From the NCBI RefSeq assembly GCF_000284255.1, contig NC_017075.1:620001-684000 (forward strand): 64,000 nt of DNA, written 5' to 3'. The DNA is from Rubrivivax gelatinosus IL144 (lineage in GTDB: Bacteria > Pseudomonadota > Gammaproteobacteria > Burkholderiales > Burkholderiaceae_C). Under the pieces are notes generated by a model. That model searched no databases, had not been told where the DNA came from, and saw only the letters and a program-made list of their open reading frames with translations. How positions within the stretch are numbered: position 1 is the stretch's first letter; each line of letters starts with the position of its first letter. This document shows, one piece after another, positions 1-8,928 of the stretch. Position numbers and translations under genes: made by a program.

Positions 1-2
1 GC

Positions 3-1679
3 GTGCTGCTGGGCATGGCGGCGCTGGCGGCGCTGGCGCTGGCCGTGCAGGCGCTGCTGCACGCGCCCGGCCACTGGCCCGCCGGCCCGCTGCTGGCGGC
101 TGCCGTCTGCACCGTCGGTGCCTACGTGCTGCGGTTGCACGCCTTCAACCGCTCGCACTACGCCGCGTTCCGCCTGGAGACGCTGCTGCGCACGCGGCTG
201 GCCGAGCACGTCGCGCGGCTGCCGCTGGGCGAGGTGCAGCGCCTGGGCCCGAGCGCGCTGGCCAAGGTGGTGCAGGACGACGTCAAGGCGCTGCACGTTT
301 TCGTCGCCGACAGCACGCCGCTGTATGCGCGTGCCTACGTCGCGCCGGTGGCGACGCTGCTGGCGCTGCTGCTGCTGGACTGGCGCCTGGCGCTGGGCGC
401 GCTGGCGGTGCTGGCCTTCGGCGTCGCGGTGATGTCGCTGGCGATGCGCGGGCGCGGCGAGATGTCGCGCCGCTATCACGCCGCGCGCGAGCAGGTCGGC
501 GCCGCGGTCGTCGAGTTCGTGCAGGCGATGCCGGTGGTGCGCAGCTTCGACACCGGGCGCAGCACCTTCGGCCGCTACGAGCGGGCGCTGGCCGCCTACC
601 TGGCGATGCTGACCGACTGGTACCGCGCCGCCGGCTTCAGCGCGCGTTTCGCGCTGGCCGTGCTGGGGCCGCTGCCGACGCTGCTGGCGCTGTTCGCGCT
701 CGGGCTGTGGCTGTGGCCGGACCTGGCCTTCGAGCGCTGGCTGGCGCTGCTGCTGCTGGGCACCGGCATGGCCGAGGCGCTGATGCCGCTGATGTCGCTG
801 ATGCACCTGGTCGACAAGGCCAGGCTCAGCGTCGACCGCATCCACCAGGTGCTGGCGCTGGCGCCGCTGCCGCTGCCGGCCACGGGCCGGGTGCCGCAGG
901 ACGCCAGCGTTGAGTTCGACGGCGTGTGCTTCGCGTACGACACGGCCTCGGCAGCGGCGCTGGAGGCGGTGAGCTTTCGTGTCGCGCCGGGCAGCGTGAC
1001 GGCGCTCGTCGGCCCGTCGGGAGCCGGCAAGACGACGGTGGCGCGGCTGATCCCGCGCTTCTGGGACGTGCAGCGCGGCGCGGTGTGTGTCGGCGGCGTC
1101 GACGTGCGCGAGATGACGCCGCAGGCGCTGATGGCCCAGGTGGCCTTCGTCTTCCAGGACGCCTTCCTGTTCGCCGGCAGCGTCGCCGACAACATCCGCC
1201 TGGGCCGGCCCGAGGCCACGCTCGACCAGGTGCAGGCGGCCGCGCGCGCGGCGCAGGCGCACGACTTCGTCGCCGCGCTGCCGCAGGGCTACGACACGCC
1301 GGTCGGCGAACGCGGCGTCTTCCTGTCCGGCGGCCAGCGCCAGCGGCTGACGATCGCGCGCGCCATCCTGCAGGACCGGCCGATCCTGGTGCTCGACGAG
1401 GCCACGGCCTTCGCCGACCCGGAGAACGAGGCGGCGATCGTGCAGGCGCTGTCGGCGCTGATGCGCGGGCGCACGGTCATCATGGTCGCGCACCGGCTGG
1501 CGACGATCCGCGATGCCGACCAGATCCTGGTCTTCGAGCGCGGCCGCCTCGTCGAGGCCGGCCGTCACGACGAACTGCTGCCGCGCGCCGGGCTCTACGC
1601 CCGGCTGTGGCAGCACCACGAGCGCGCCCAGCACTGGGCGCTGCGCGCCGGCCACGCAGCCGGGGAGGGCGCACGATGA
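3..1679 (+). CDS. ABC transporter, fused permease/ATPase (YbtP/IrtA-like), 5'-truncated by window edge
   Basis: An inner-membrane ABC half-transporter with an N-terminal transmembrane domain (about residues 1-280 of the visible 558) and a C-terminal ATPase. The Walker A GPSGAGKTT is near residue 337, the signature LSGGQRQR near 441, Walker B ILVLDEA near 461 and the H-loop AHRL near 495. The DEATAFADPENE form of the D-loop is common in siderophore-linked exporter-fold importers such as YbtPQ and IrtAB (family knowledge). The reading frame is open to the left edge, so the true start lies upstream. It overlaps the next ABC gene by ATGA, so the two probably form a heterodimer. A TonB siderophore receptor follows, which argues for ferric-siderophore import; export cannot be excluded. 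Confidence 0.85.
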   Translation: MLLGMAALAALALAVQALLHAPGHWPAGPLLAAAVCTVGAYVLRLHAFNRSHYAAFRLETLLRTRLAEHVARLPLGEVQRLGPSALAKVVQDDVKALHVFVADSTPLYARAYVAPVATLLALLLLDWRLALGALAVLAFGVAVMSLAMRGRGEMSRRYHAAREQVGAAVVEFVQAMPVVRSFDTGRSTFGRYERALAAYLAMLTDWYRAAGFSARFALAVLGPLPTLLALFALGLWLWPDLAFERWLALLLLGTGMAEALMPLMSLMHLVDKARLSVDRIHQVLALAPLPLPATGRVPQDASVEFDGVCFAYDTASAAALEAVSFRVAPGSVTALVGPSGAGKTTVARLIPRFWDVQRGAVCVGGVDVREMTPQALMAQVAFVFQDAFLFAGSVADNIRLGRPEATLDQVQAAARAAQAHDFVAALPQGYDTPVGERGVFLSGGQRQRLTIARAILQDRPILVLDEATAFADPENEAAIVQALSALMRGRTVIMVAHRLATIRDADQILVFERGRLVEAGRHDELLPRAGLYARLWQHHERAQHWALRAGHAAGEGAR

Positions 1680-3454
1680 GTTCCGCACACGCCGGGCTGC
1701 GGCCCACGCCCTGGATCGACACCTACCGCCAGCTGCTGCGCAGCGCCGGGGCGCAGGCGCCGGCGCTGCGCGCCAGCCTTGCCGGGCTGGTGGCCGCCGC
1801 TGCGCTGCAGGGGCTGGCGCTGGCCTGCGCCTACCCGCTGCTGCAGGCGCTGCTGACGCTGGGCGACGCGCGCGCCGCCTGGGGCTGGCTGGGTGCGATG
1901 GCGGCGCTGGGGCTGGCGTCGACGGCGCTGCGCTGGCGTGCCCAGGGTTTCGACTACGACGGCCGCATGGCGCTGACGACGCACGAGCTGCGCACCCGGC
2001 TGGGCGAGCAGCTGCGCCGCATGCCGCTGCTGCAGCTGCAGGACCGGCGCAGCGGCGAGGTCCACGCGATGCTGCTGGGCAACGTCGACGAGAACCTGAA
2101 CTACACGCTGACCATCGTCAACCTGGTCGCCGTCGCGCTGGTCACGCCGCTGGCCGCGGCGCTGGCGGTCTTCGCCTTCGACTGGCGGCTGGCGCTGGCG
2201 CTGCTGCTGGTGTTCCCGGCGATCGTGCCGCTGTACCGCTGGCGCCGGCCGGCCTTCGGCCGCGGCATGCGCGCGCTGGGCGCCGCGCACGCGCGCAGCG
2301 CCGCCGACACGCTGGAATACATGCAGGGTCTGCCCGCGCTGCGCGCCGCCTGCTGCGACGGCGAACGGGCGACGGCGCTGTGCGCCGGCTTCGCCGAGCT
2401 CGAACGGCTGCAGACCCTGGGCCAGCGCAAGGGCAGCAAGCCCAACGTGCTCATCGCCAGCGTCGTCGAGCTGGGCCTGCTGGCGATCGCCGCGGCGGGC
2501 GCCGCGTGGGTGGCTGCGGGCACGCTGGACCTGGCGCTGCTGGCCGCGACGCTGGTGCTGGTCGTGCGTTTCGCCGGGCCGTTGTCGGACTTCGTCGCCT
2601 ACACCGCGATCTTCGAGCTGATCGAGGCCGCGCTGGAGCGCATCGACGCGCTGATGGCGGTGCAGCCGCTGCCGCAGCAGCAGCCGGAGCGGCGGCCCGA
2701 GGGCCACGAGCTGCGGCTGGAGGGTGTGGGCTTCGCCTATCCGGACGGCACGCCGGTGCTGCGCCGCGTCGACGTCGTGCTGCCCGAGCGCAGCATGACG
2801 GCCGTCGTCGGCCCCTCGGGCTCGGGCAAGTCGACGCTGCTGCGGCTGCTGCTGCGCCACGCCGACCCGCAGCAGGGCCGCATCCTGATGGGCGGCGTGG
2901 ACCTGCGCGCCATTCCCGCCGAGACGCTGAACGCGCAGGTCTCGGTGGTGTTCCAGGACGTCTACCTGTTCGACGACACCGTGCTCGCCAACATCCGCAT
3001 GGCGCGGCCCGAGGCCGGCGACGAGGACGTGCGCGCCGCGGCGCGCGCGGCGCAGTGCCTGGACTTCATCGAGCGCCTGCCGCAGGGCTGGCAGACGCGG
3101 CTGGGCGAGATCGGCGCGCGCCTGTCCGGCGGCGAGCGCCAGCGCATCTCGATCGCGCGCGCGCTGCTGAAGGACGCGCCGATCGTCGTGCTCGACGAGC
3201 CGACCGCGGCGCTGGACACCGAGAGCGAGCTCGCGGTGCAGCGCGCCATCGACCATCTGGTGCGCGAGCGCAGCGTCATCGTCATCGCCCACCGGCTGTC
3301 GACCATCGCCGCGGCCGACCGCATCCTGGTGCTCGACGAAGGCCGGCTGGTGCAGCAGGGGCGGCACGAGGAACTGCTGGCGCAGCCCGGTCGTTACGCC
3401 GCGATGTGGCAGGCGCAGCAACAGGCCAAGGCCTGGCACGTCGGCGCGGTCTGA
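1676..3454 (+). CDS. ABC transporter, fused permease/ATPase (YbtQ/IrtB-like)
   Basis: Second half-transporter of the pair, 592 residues, usual length for the family. The first ~310 residues are membrane-spanning. The ATPase follows with Walker A GPSGSGKST near residue 379, signature LSGGERQR near 483, Walker B VVLDEPTA near 503 and AHRLST near 537. The start at ATG 1676 overlaps the stop of the upstream ABC gene (ATGA), which implies translational coupling; the frame is also open further upstream but that part only shadows the first gene. Likely forms a heterodimer with its neighbour and moves a ferric siderophore across the inner membrane after uptake by the receptor encoded downstream. Confidence 0.87.
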   Translation: MSSAHAGLRPTPWIDTYRQLLRSAGAQAPALRASLAGLVAAAALQGLALACAYPLLQALLTLGDARAAWGWLGAMAALGLASTALRWRAQGFDYDGRMALTTHELRTRLGEQLRRMPLLQLQDRRSGEVHAMLLGNVDENLNYTLTIVNLVAVALVTPLAAALAVFAFDWRLALALLLVFPAIVPLYRWRRPAFGRGMRALGAAHARSAADTLEYMQGLPALRAACCDGERATALCAGFAELERLQTLGQRKGSKPNVLIASVVELGLLAIAAAGAAWVAAGTLDLALLAATLVLVVRFAGPLSDFVAYTAIFELIEAALERIDALMAVQPLPQQQPERRPEGHELRLEGVGFAYPDGTPVLRRVDVVLPERSMTAVVGPSGSGKSTLLRLLLRHADPQQGRILMGGVDLRAIPAETLNAQVSVVFQDVYLFDDTVLANIRMARPEAGDEDVRAAARAAQCLDFIERLPQGWQTRLGEIGARLSGGERQRISIARALLKDAPIVVLDEPTAALDTESELAVQRAIDHLVRERSVIVIAHRLSTIAAADRILVLDEGRLVQQGRHEELLAQPGRYAAMWQAQQQAKAWHVGAV

Positions 3455-3512
3455 GCCCGGACGCTGTCGCGGCGGCGCGACAAGGTACACGCTGTCATGG
3501 CTCCAGATCGTA

Positions 3513-3531
3513 AATGCGACGCAGTCGCATT
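3513..3531. promoter_or_regulatory. Fur-box-like palindrome before siderophore receptor
   Basis: A perfect inverted repeat of 8 bp arms around 3 bp (AATGCGAC-gca-GTCGCATT), 19 bp in all, the size of a Fur box. It lies 43 bp before the receptor start. It is less close to the GATAATGATAATCATTATC consensus than the site at 9705. Binding by Fur is inferred from position and symmetry. Confidence 0.6.
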
Positions 3532-3573
3532 ACAGTTCGCGGCCGCCTGATCGAGGCGAGACCGTCCGAACCG

Positions 3574-5718
3574 ATGCCCACGACCTTCGCTTCCCGCTCC
3601 CCGCGCCTGGCCCTGCTCGCCGCAGCCGCCCTGCTGGCGCTGCAGGCCCAGGCCCAGACCGCCGAACCCGCGGCCGCCGCCGCCTCCGAGCCTGAATCGG
3701 CCACGCTGCCGGCGATCAAGGCCACCGGCCGCGCCGAGACCGCCACTTCGCCGGTCTCGGGCTACACCGCCCGCCGCAGCGCCACGGCGACACGCACCGA
3801 CACGCCGCTCAACGAGATTCCGCAGTCGATCAGCGTCATCAGCGCCGAGCAGATCCGCGACCAGAACGCGCAGACCATGCAGGCGGTGCTGCGCTACACG
3901 CCCGGCGTCAACGCCGACGTCTACGGCCTGGACAACCGCGGCGACTGGTTCTCGCTGCGCGGCGGCAGCCAGGGCTCGACGCTGCTCGACGGCCTGCGCC
4001 GCCCGCTGACCAACTGGTACGGCGTCGTGCGCGACGAGCCTTACGCCTTCGAGCGTGTCGAGGTGCTGCGCGGCCCGGCCTCGGTGATGGCCGGCCAGAA
4101 CGGCCCCGGCGGTGTCGTCAACCTGGTCAGCAAGCGTCCGCAGCCCGACGCCGGCAACGAGGTCTCGGTGCAGTTGGGCAACCACGACCACAAGCAGGTC
4201 GCCGCCGACCTCAACGGCGTGTTCGGCGACGACGGCCGCCTGGCCTGGCGCCTGCTCGCGCTGCACCGCGACAGCGGCACCCAGGTCGAGTACGCCGACG
4301 TCGAGCGCACGCTGTTCGCGCCGTCCATCGCCTGGAAGCTCACGCCCGACACCCGGCTGTGGGTCTACGCCCAGTACCAGAAGGACGAGAGCGGCAGCAC
4401 CGAAGGCTTCTTTCCGCTGGAAGGCACGCTCTACGACGGCCCGAACGGCAAGATCCCGGTCGAGCGTTTCGTCAGCGAACCCGGCTGGGACACTTACGGC
4501 GGCCACCGCTGGCGCTTCGGCTGGGAGCTTGAGCAGCGCCTGACCGACGACTGGACGTTGACCCAGCGCCTGCGCCGCGACGTCGTCGAAGGCCGCCACC
4601 GCAGCCTCTACGCCAACTACTGGGAAGGCTTTCTCGCCGACGGCCGCTCGCTGAACCGCACCTGGTACGCCAGCGACGACTCGGGCGGCATCACCAACGC
4701 CGACCTCTTCGTCACCGGCAAGTTCCAGACCGGCGGCGTGCAGCACACGCTGCTGGCCGGCATCGACGCGATGCGCCAGCGCGCCAGCCGGCTGTACTGG
4801 ACCGGCGCGGCCAGCGCGCTGGACGTCTACACGCCGACCTACGGCCAGTGGACGCCGCCGACGCTGACGCGGGCCAACACCGACCCCAGCTACACCGGCT
4901 CCAGCGGCACCGACCAGTGGGGCGTCGTGCTGCAGGACCAGATGAAGATCGGCGCACGCTGGGTGCTGACCGGCAGCCTGCGCCACGACCGCACGACGAC
5001 GCTGGCCGAAGGCAGCGAGGACCTGAAGGTCAACGCCACCAGCCGCAGCGTCGGCGCGGTCTACCTCGCCGACGGCGGCATCTCGCCCTATGTCAGCTAC
5101 TCCGAGTCCTTCGAACCGCAGGGCGCCAGCGAGACCGGCTCGGCCTTTCAGCCGCTGCGCGGCAAGCAGGTCGAGGCCGGGCTGAAGTGGCAGCCGGCGA
5201 CGCTGCCGCTGACCGCCAGCGCCGCGGTCTACCGGCTCAAGGAGAGCGGCCGCGTCGAGGACGGCGACACGCCGGGCACGACGCGCCAGCTCGGCGACGT
5301 CGAGGTGCGTGGTGCCGAGCTCGAGCTGCGTGCCGACCTCGCCGCCTGGCAGCTGATCGCCTCCTGGACGCGCACGCGCAGCGAAGACACCGAGACCGGC
5401 GCGCGCCTGGCCAACGTGCCGGAGAACACCGGCTCGCTGTGGGCGGTGCACCGGCTCGACGCCTACGGCCTGCCGCGTGTGCGCGCCGGCTTCGGCGTGC
5501 GCCACATCGGCCCGGCCTGGGACGGCTACGACACGCTGCGCACCGCGCCGGTGACGGTGATGGACGCGATGCTCGGCTGGGACATCCAGCGCTGGGCTTT
5601 CGCGCTGAACGTCACCAACCTCGCAGACAAGACCTACTTCGCCGCCTGCCTGAACCGCGGCGACTGCTGGTACGGCACCAAGCGCGAGTTCGTCATGACG
5701 GCCTCGTACCGCTGGTAG
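3574..5718 (+). CDS. TonB-dependent siderophore receptor
   Basis: Outer-membrane ferric-siderophore receptor of the FhuA/FpvA class, 714 residues. It begins with a signal peptide ending near LQAQAQ, followed by a plug domain (about 60-190) with the family stretch NEIPQSISVIS and the RGGSQ/LLDGL region, then a 22-stranded barrel ending in the aromatic YRW that is typical of outer-membrane proteins. I chose ATG 3574 because it gives a clean signal peptide; a start 60 bp upstream would add a charged leader before it. It follows the two siderophore-type ABC genes and has a Fur-box-like palindrome in front, so iron repression is likely. The siderophore ligand cannot be read from sequence. Confidence 0.9.
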   Translation: MPTTFASRSPRLALLAAAALLALQAQAQTAEPAAAAASEPESATLPAIKATGRAETATSPVSGYTARRSATATRTDTPLNEIPQSISVISAEQIRDQNAQTMQAVLRYTPGVNADVYGLDNRGDWFSLRGGSQGSTLLDGLRRPLTNWYGVVRDEPYAFERVEVLRGPASVMAGQNGPGGVVNLVSKRPQPDAGNEVSVQLGNHDHKQVAADLNGVFGDDGRLAWRLLALHRDSGTQVEYADVERTLFAPSIAWKLTPDTRLWVYAQYQKDESGSTEGFFPLEGTLYDGPNGKIPVERFVSEPGWDTYGGHRWRFGWELEQRLTDDWTLTQRLRRDVVEGRHRSLYANYWEGFLADGRSLNRTWYASDDSGGITNADLFVTGKFQTGGVQHTLLAGIDAMRQRASRLYWTGAASALDVYTPTYGQWTPPTLTRANTDPSYTGSSGTDQWGVVLQDQMKIGARWVLTGSLRHDRTTTLAEGSEDLKVNATSRSVGAVYLADGGISPYVSYSESFEPQGASETGSAFQPLRGKQVEAGLKWQPATLPLTASAAVYRLKESGRVEDGDTPGTTRQLGDVEVRGAELELRADLAAWQLIASWTRTRSEDTETGARLANVPENTGSLWAVHRLDAYGLPRVRAGFGVRHIGPAWDGYDTLRTAPVTVMDAMLGWDIQRWAFALNVTNLADKTYFAACLNRGDCWYGTKREFVMTASYRW

Positions 5719-5847
5719 CGGGCAAGGGCGGCCTGCCAGGAGTCTGCGCTGCAGAACCGATCCCCACGGCGATGGCGCTGAACTGGCGGCGCATGGCGCT
5801 GCTCGGCGCGGCCCGAGTGGCGGAGAACCGCTCGTCGGACTGACCGG

Positions 5848-5870
5848 AGCCTCCCTCGTGGAGGGAGGCT
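5848..5870. terminator. Stem-loop, 10-bp perfect stem, 3-nt loop
   Basis: AGCCTCCCTC-gtg-GAGGGAGGCT downstream of the siderophore receptor. No T-run follows, so it may be a transcript-end stabiliser or part of a local hairpin array rather than a classical intrinsic terminator. Confidence 0.5.
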
Positions 5871-5942
5871 GGAGGGAGCCGTCGAACGAGCGGGAGCACC
5901 CTCCTGGAGGGGGCTCGGGGGAGCCGTGCGTAAAGCCGCAGG

Positions 5943-5979
5943 CTAGGAGGCGGCGCGGCTTCTGCCGCGCGGCCTCCTA
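5943..5979. terminator. Long GC-rich hairpin between convergent genes
   Basis: Near-perfect inverted repeat of about 17 bp arms (left arm begins CTAGGAGGCGGCGCGG, right arm ends GCGGCCTCCTAG) around a short loop. It ends at the stop codon of slyX, which reads from the other side, and sits between the convergent receptor and slyX genes. Probably a bidirectional transcript end; no T-run. Confidence 0.5.
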
Positions 5980-6216
5980 GTAATGCGGCGGGAGTTCTTC
6001 CCGCAGGCTGCGCCAGGTCGCCGGCTCGGCCGACGCGCCCTGGCGCTTCAGTTCGACCAGTTCCTTGGTCAGCAGGTCGATCTGCTGCTGCTGGCGCACG
6101 ACGACGGCGTCGAGCTTCTCCAGCAGGTCCTCGGTGAAGGCGAGCTTGATCTCGAGGTCTTCCAGGCGGCGCTCGACACGCGCCTCCTCGGCCCGGGCCC
6201 GGCTCGTCGTGGCCAT
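5977..6216 (-). CDS. slyX: SlyX family protein
   Basis: Small 79-residue protein, almost wholly a coiled coil (LEIKLAFTEDLLEKLDAVVV, then RQQQQIDLLTKELVELKRQ), closing with the family hallmark PPHY. SlyX length is about 70-80 residues. Function is not established; it is named for its position next to slyD in E. coli. Start ATG 6216 gives MATTSRAR; the frame is open further upstream but that region is another gene. It lies 5 bp after the stop of the next small gene on the same strand, so the two are probably co-transcribed. Confidence 0.85.
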   Translation of the reverse strand: MATTSRARAEEARVERRLEDLEIKLAFTEDLLEKLDAVVVRQQQQIDLLTKELVELKRQGASAEPATWRSLREELPPHY

Positions 6217-6221
6217 GCGGC

Positions 6222-6521
6222 TCAGAGACCGCCGCCGCCTTCGCGGGCGATGGTCTCGTTCAGGTCTTCGGCGGTGGTGCCGGGCAGCGCCACCTGCAGG
6301 ATCTCGGGCGCCGCGGCGTCGGCGCGCTGCCACTCGAACTTCACCTGCGGCAGGCCGCCGTCGGTGTCGAGCGCGAAGCCGGCGAAGCGGATGTAGCGCG
6401 CCTGCGCGAGCGCGGCCTTCAGCGCCGGCTCGCAGTTGGCGATCAGCGGGCCGCTGATCAGCTCGTCCATCGGAATGTCGGCGAACTGCTCGGCGATGCC
6501 GTCCAGGAATTCTTGGTCCAT
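6222..6521 (-). CDS. Conserved hypothetical protein, 99 aa
   Basis: I do not recognise the family. The protein is acidic at the N-terminus (MDQEFLDGIAEQ) and contains KFEWQRADAAAPEIL and a glycine-rich tail. No signal peptide or membrane segment is visible. A GAGG ribosome site lies 8 nt before ATG 6521 but only 2 nt before ATG 6527, so 6521 is the better start. It sits between slyX and the HAD-like gene, all on the minus strand. Confidence 0.6.
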   Translation of the reverse strand: MDQEFLDGIAEQFADIPMDELISGPLIANCEPALKAALAQARYIRFAGFALDTDGGLPQVKFEWQRADAAAPEILQVALPGTTAEDLNETIAREGGGGL

Positions 6522-6586
6522 GCCCATGTCCTCGTGAAGGCGCGCATTGTCCGCGCGCCGCGGCGGCGACGCCACCGCCCGGGACA

Positions 6587-7069
6587 TCAGACGCCGAGCG
6601 GCATGCCCGGGCGCAGCGGCAGGATCGAACGCACGACGGCCTCGCGGCGCAGCGCGCGGCGGTGCAGCCGGCCGTGCAGCTCCGCGGCCTCGGCGGCGCC
6701 GAAGCGGCGGCAGGCCAGCAGCCGCTGGGCGTGGGTGTGGAACTCCTCGGCGCGGTCGTCGATGGCCAGCCAGTCGGCGTCCTCGGCGTCGGCCTGGCGC
6801 AGCCAGTCGAGGATCTCGTCCTCGCGCCCCGGGCGCGACTGCGCCAGCGCACCGTAGATCGGCGTCGTGCCGAGGATGCGGCCGTGCAGCGGCGCGCTGA
6901 ACGGCGCGCGCAGGCGGTCGATCGTCGTCCAGTGCCGGCGCTCGTCGGCCAGCACCACGCGCAGCTGCGGCCAGGCCTGCAGCACGGCTTCGAAGCCCGG
7001 CAGGCCGCCTTGGCCGTCGTCGGCGTCGGCCAGGCTCGTCAGGCATTCGGTGTTCACGAAGATCAGCAT
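6587..7069 (-). CDS. HAD-like domain protein (SAK-type), degenerate nucleophile
   Basis: 160 residues. The start MLIFVNTECL aligns by eye with the first motif of the small HAD domains found in 'Swiss Army Knife' RNA repair proteins (normally IFLDIDGVL), and the later RILGTTP matches their GxTP stretch. The two aspartates of the first HAD motif are absent here (V-N-T-E-C), so phosphatase activity is doubtful. Family placement is from memory of the fold and is only moderately secure. No signal peptide. It lies 65 bp upstream of the 99-residue gene on the same strand. Confidence 0.5.
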   Translation of the reverse strand: MLIFVNTECLTSLADADDGQGGLPGFEAVLQAWPQLRVVLADERRHWTTIDRLRAPFSAPLHGRILGTTPIYGALAQSRPGREDEILDWLRQADAEDADWLAIDDRAEEFHTHAQRLLACRRFGAAEAAELHGRLHRRALRREAVVRSILPLRPGMPLGV

Positions 7070-7235
7070 CGGGCGCGCCTCCAGGACCCTCGATGCTGGG
7101 CCTGCCAGATGGCAGTGCCGTGAACGCAGCATGACAGGGGATGCCCCGATGCGGTGCGGCGTTTTGACTTCGGTCAGGAGCCGGCGACGCCGCCCGCGCC
7201 ACGCGCGCACGCGCTGTGAGACCATCGCCGGCCTC

Positions 7236-8927
7236 ATGTTCAAGCCCTGGCTCGCCCACTATCCCGACGGCATCCCGTCGGAGATCGACGTCGACTGCCA
7301 TGCGTCGCTGGTCGACGCGATGGCCGACGCCTGCTCCCGTTTCGCCGACCTGCCCGCGCTGTGGTCGATGGGGCGGTCGATGACCTACCGCCAGCTCGAC
7401 GAGGCGAGCCTCGCGTTCGCCGCCTGGCTGCAGCACGACGCCGGCCTGGCGCGCGGCGAACGTGTCGCGCTGATGATGCCCAACCTGATGCAGTACCCGG
7501 TGGCGCTGCTGGGCGTGCTGCGTGCGGGGCTGGTGGTCGTCAACGTCAACCCGCTGTACACGCCGCGCGAGCTGGAGCACCAGCTGCAGGACTCGGGCGC
7601 CGCGGCCATCGTCGTGCTGGAGAACTTCGCCGCCAAGCTGGAGCAGGTGGTCGCGGCGACGCGGCTGCGCGCCATCGTCACCACCGGCGTCGGCGACCTG
7701 CTCGGCTTCAAGGGCCCTCTCGTCAACGCCGTCGTGCGCCACGTGAAGAAGCTGGTGCCGGCCTGGCATCTGCCGGGCGCGGTGAGCTTCAACCAGGCGC
7801 TGGCCGCCGGCCGCCGCCGGCCGCTGTCGCCGGTGACGCTGGGCCACGACGACCTCGCCTTCCTGCAGTACACCGGCGGCACCACCGGCGTCGCCAAGGG
7901 CGCGATGCTGACCCAGGGCAACGTGCTGGCCAACGTGCTGCAGGTCTCGGCCTGGCTCGCGCGCGACCTGCAGGACGGCCGCGAGACCGTCGTGCTGCCG
8001 CTGCCGATGTACCACGTGTTCGCGCTGATGGCGTCCTTCGTCTTCCTGCGCAAGGGCGCGAAGCTGGTGCTGATCGCCAACCCGCGCGACATGGGCGACA
8101 TGCTGAAGACGCTGCAGGCGGTGCCGTTCTCCGGCATCGTCGGCGTCAACACGCTGTACCGCGCGCTGCTCGACGCACCGGGCTTCGCCAAGGTCGACCT
8201 GAGCGGGCTGAAGCTCGCGGTGGCCGGCGGCATGGCGGTGCAGCACATCGTCGCCCAGCGCTGGCGCGAGCGCGCCAAGGTGCCGCTGGTCGAAGGCTAC
8301 GGCCTGACCGAGGCCTCGCCGGTGGCGATCGCCAACCCGGTCGACGTGCACGAGTGGAGCGGCACGATCGGCGTGCCGATCCCCAGCACCGAGGTCGTCA
8401 TCGCCGACGACGAAGGCCGCGTGCAGCCGACCGGCAGCGTCGGCGAGATCCGCTTGCGCGGCCCGCAGATCATGCGCGGCTACTGGCAGCGCCCCGAGGA
8501 GACGGCCGAGGTGCTGACCGCCGACGGCTGGCTGCGCACCGGCGACATGGGCACGATGGATGAGGAAGGCAACATCCGCATCACCGACCGCAAGAAGGAC
8601 ATGATCGTCGTCTCGGGCTTCAAGGTCTTCCCGAACGAGGTCGAGGACGTGCTGGCGATGCACCCCGGGGTGCAGGAAGCCGGCGCGGTGGGCGTGCCCG
8701 ACGACCGTTCGGGCGAGGCCGTCAAGGTGGTCGTCGTGCGTCACGACCCCGAGCTGACCGAACGCGAGCTGCTGGCGCACTGCCGCCAGCACCTGACCGG
8801 CTACAAGATGCCGCGCCACATCGAGTTCCGCGACCAGCCGCTGCCGCGCACCAACATCGGCAAGATCCTGCGCCGCGAACTGCGCGACACGCCCAAGCCG
8901 GCGCCGAAGGCCGAAGAGTCCGCCTGA
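7236..8927 (+). CDS. fadD: Long-chain fatty-acid-CoA ligase
   Basis: 563-residue adenylate-forming enzyme that activates fatty acids to acyl-CoA through an acyl-AMP. The P-loop YTGGTTGVAKGA lies near residue 212, GYGLTEASP near 355, TGD near 435, and the hinge/C-terminal DRKKDMIVVSG follows, with the conserved lysine in NIGKILRREL near the end. Length matches FadD (about 560). Start ATG 7236 gives MFKPWLAHYPDGIP, typical of betaproteobacterial FadD. The stop is 1 bp from the stop of the convergent ExoD-family gene. Exact chain-length preference is unknown. Confidence 0.93.
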   Translation: MFKPWLAHYPDGIPSEIDVDCHASLVDAMADACSRFADLPALWSMGRSMTYRQLDEASLAFAAWLQHDAGLARGERVALMMPNLMQYPVALLGVLRAGLVVVNVNPLYTPRELEHQLQDSGAAAIVVLENFAAKLEQVVAATRLRAIVTTGVGDLLGFKGPLVNAVVRHVKKLVPAWHLPGAVSFNQALAAGRRRPLSPVTLGHDDLAFLQYTGGTTGVAKGAMLTQGNVLANVLQVSAWLARDLQDGRETVVLPLPMYHVFALMASFVFLRKGAKLVLIANPRDMGDMLKTLQAVPFSGIVGVNTLYRALLDAPGFAKVDLSGLKLAVAGGMAVQHIVAQRWRERAKVPLVEGYGLTEASPVAIANPVDVHEWSGTIGVPIPSTEVVIADDEGRVQPTGSVGEIRLRGPQIMRGYWQRPEETAEVLTADGWLRTGDMGTMDEEGNIRITDRKKDMIVVSGFKVFPNEVEDVLAMHPGVQEAGAVGVPDDRSGEAVKVVVVRHDPELTERELLAHCRQHLTGYKMPRHIEFRDQPLPRTNIGKILRRELRDTPKPAPKAEESA

Positions 8928-8928
8928 G

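Noticed and set aside
926-1675. Upstream extension of the second ABC transporter
   Set aside because: It only shadows the first ABC gene; the start at 1676 gives the normal length and a coupled ATGA overlap.
6222-8819. A very long minus-strand frame opposite fadD
   Set aside because: The part opposite fadD has no protein-like character; only the last ~100 codons form the small gene reported at 6222-6521.
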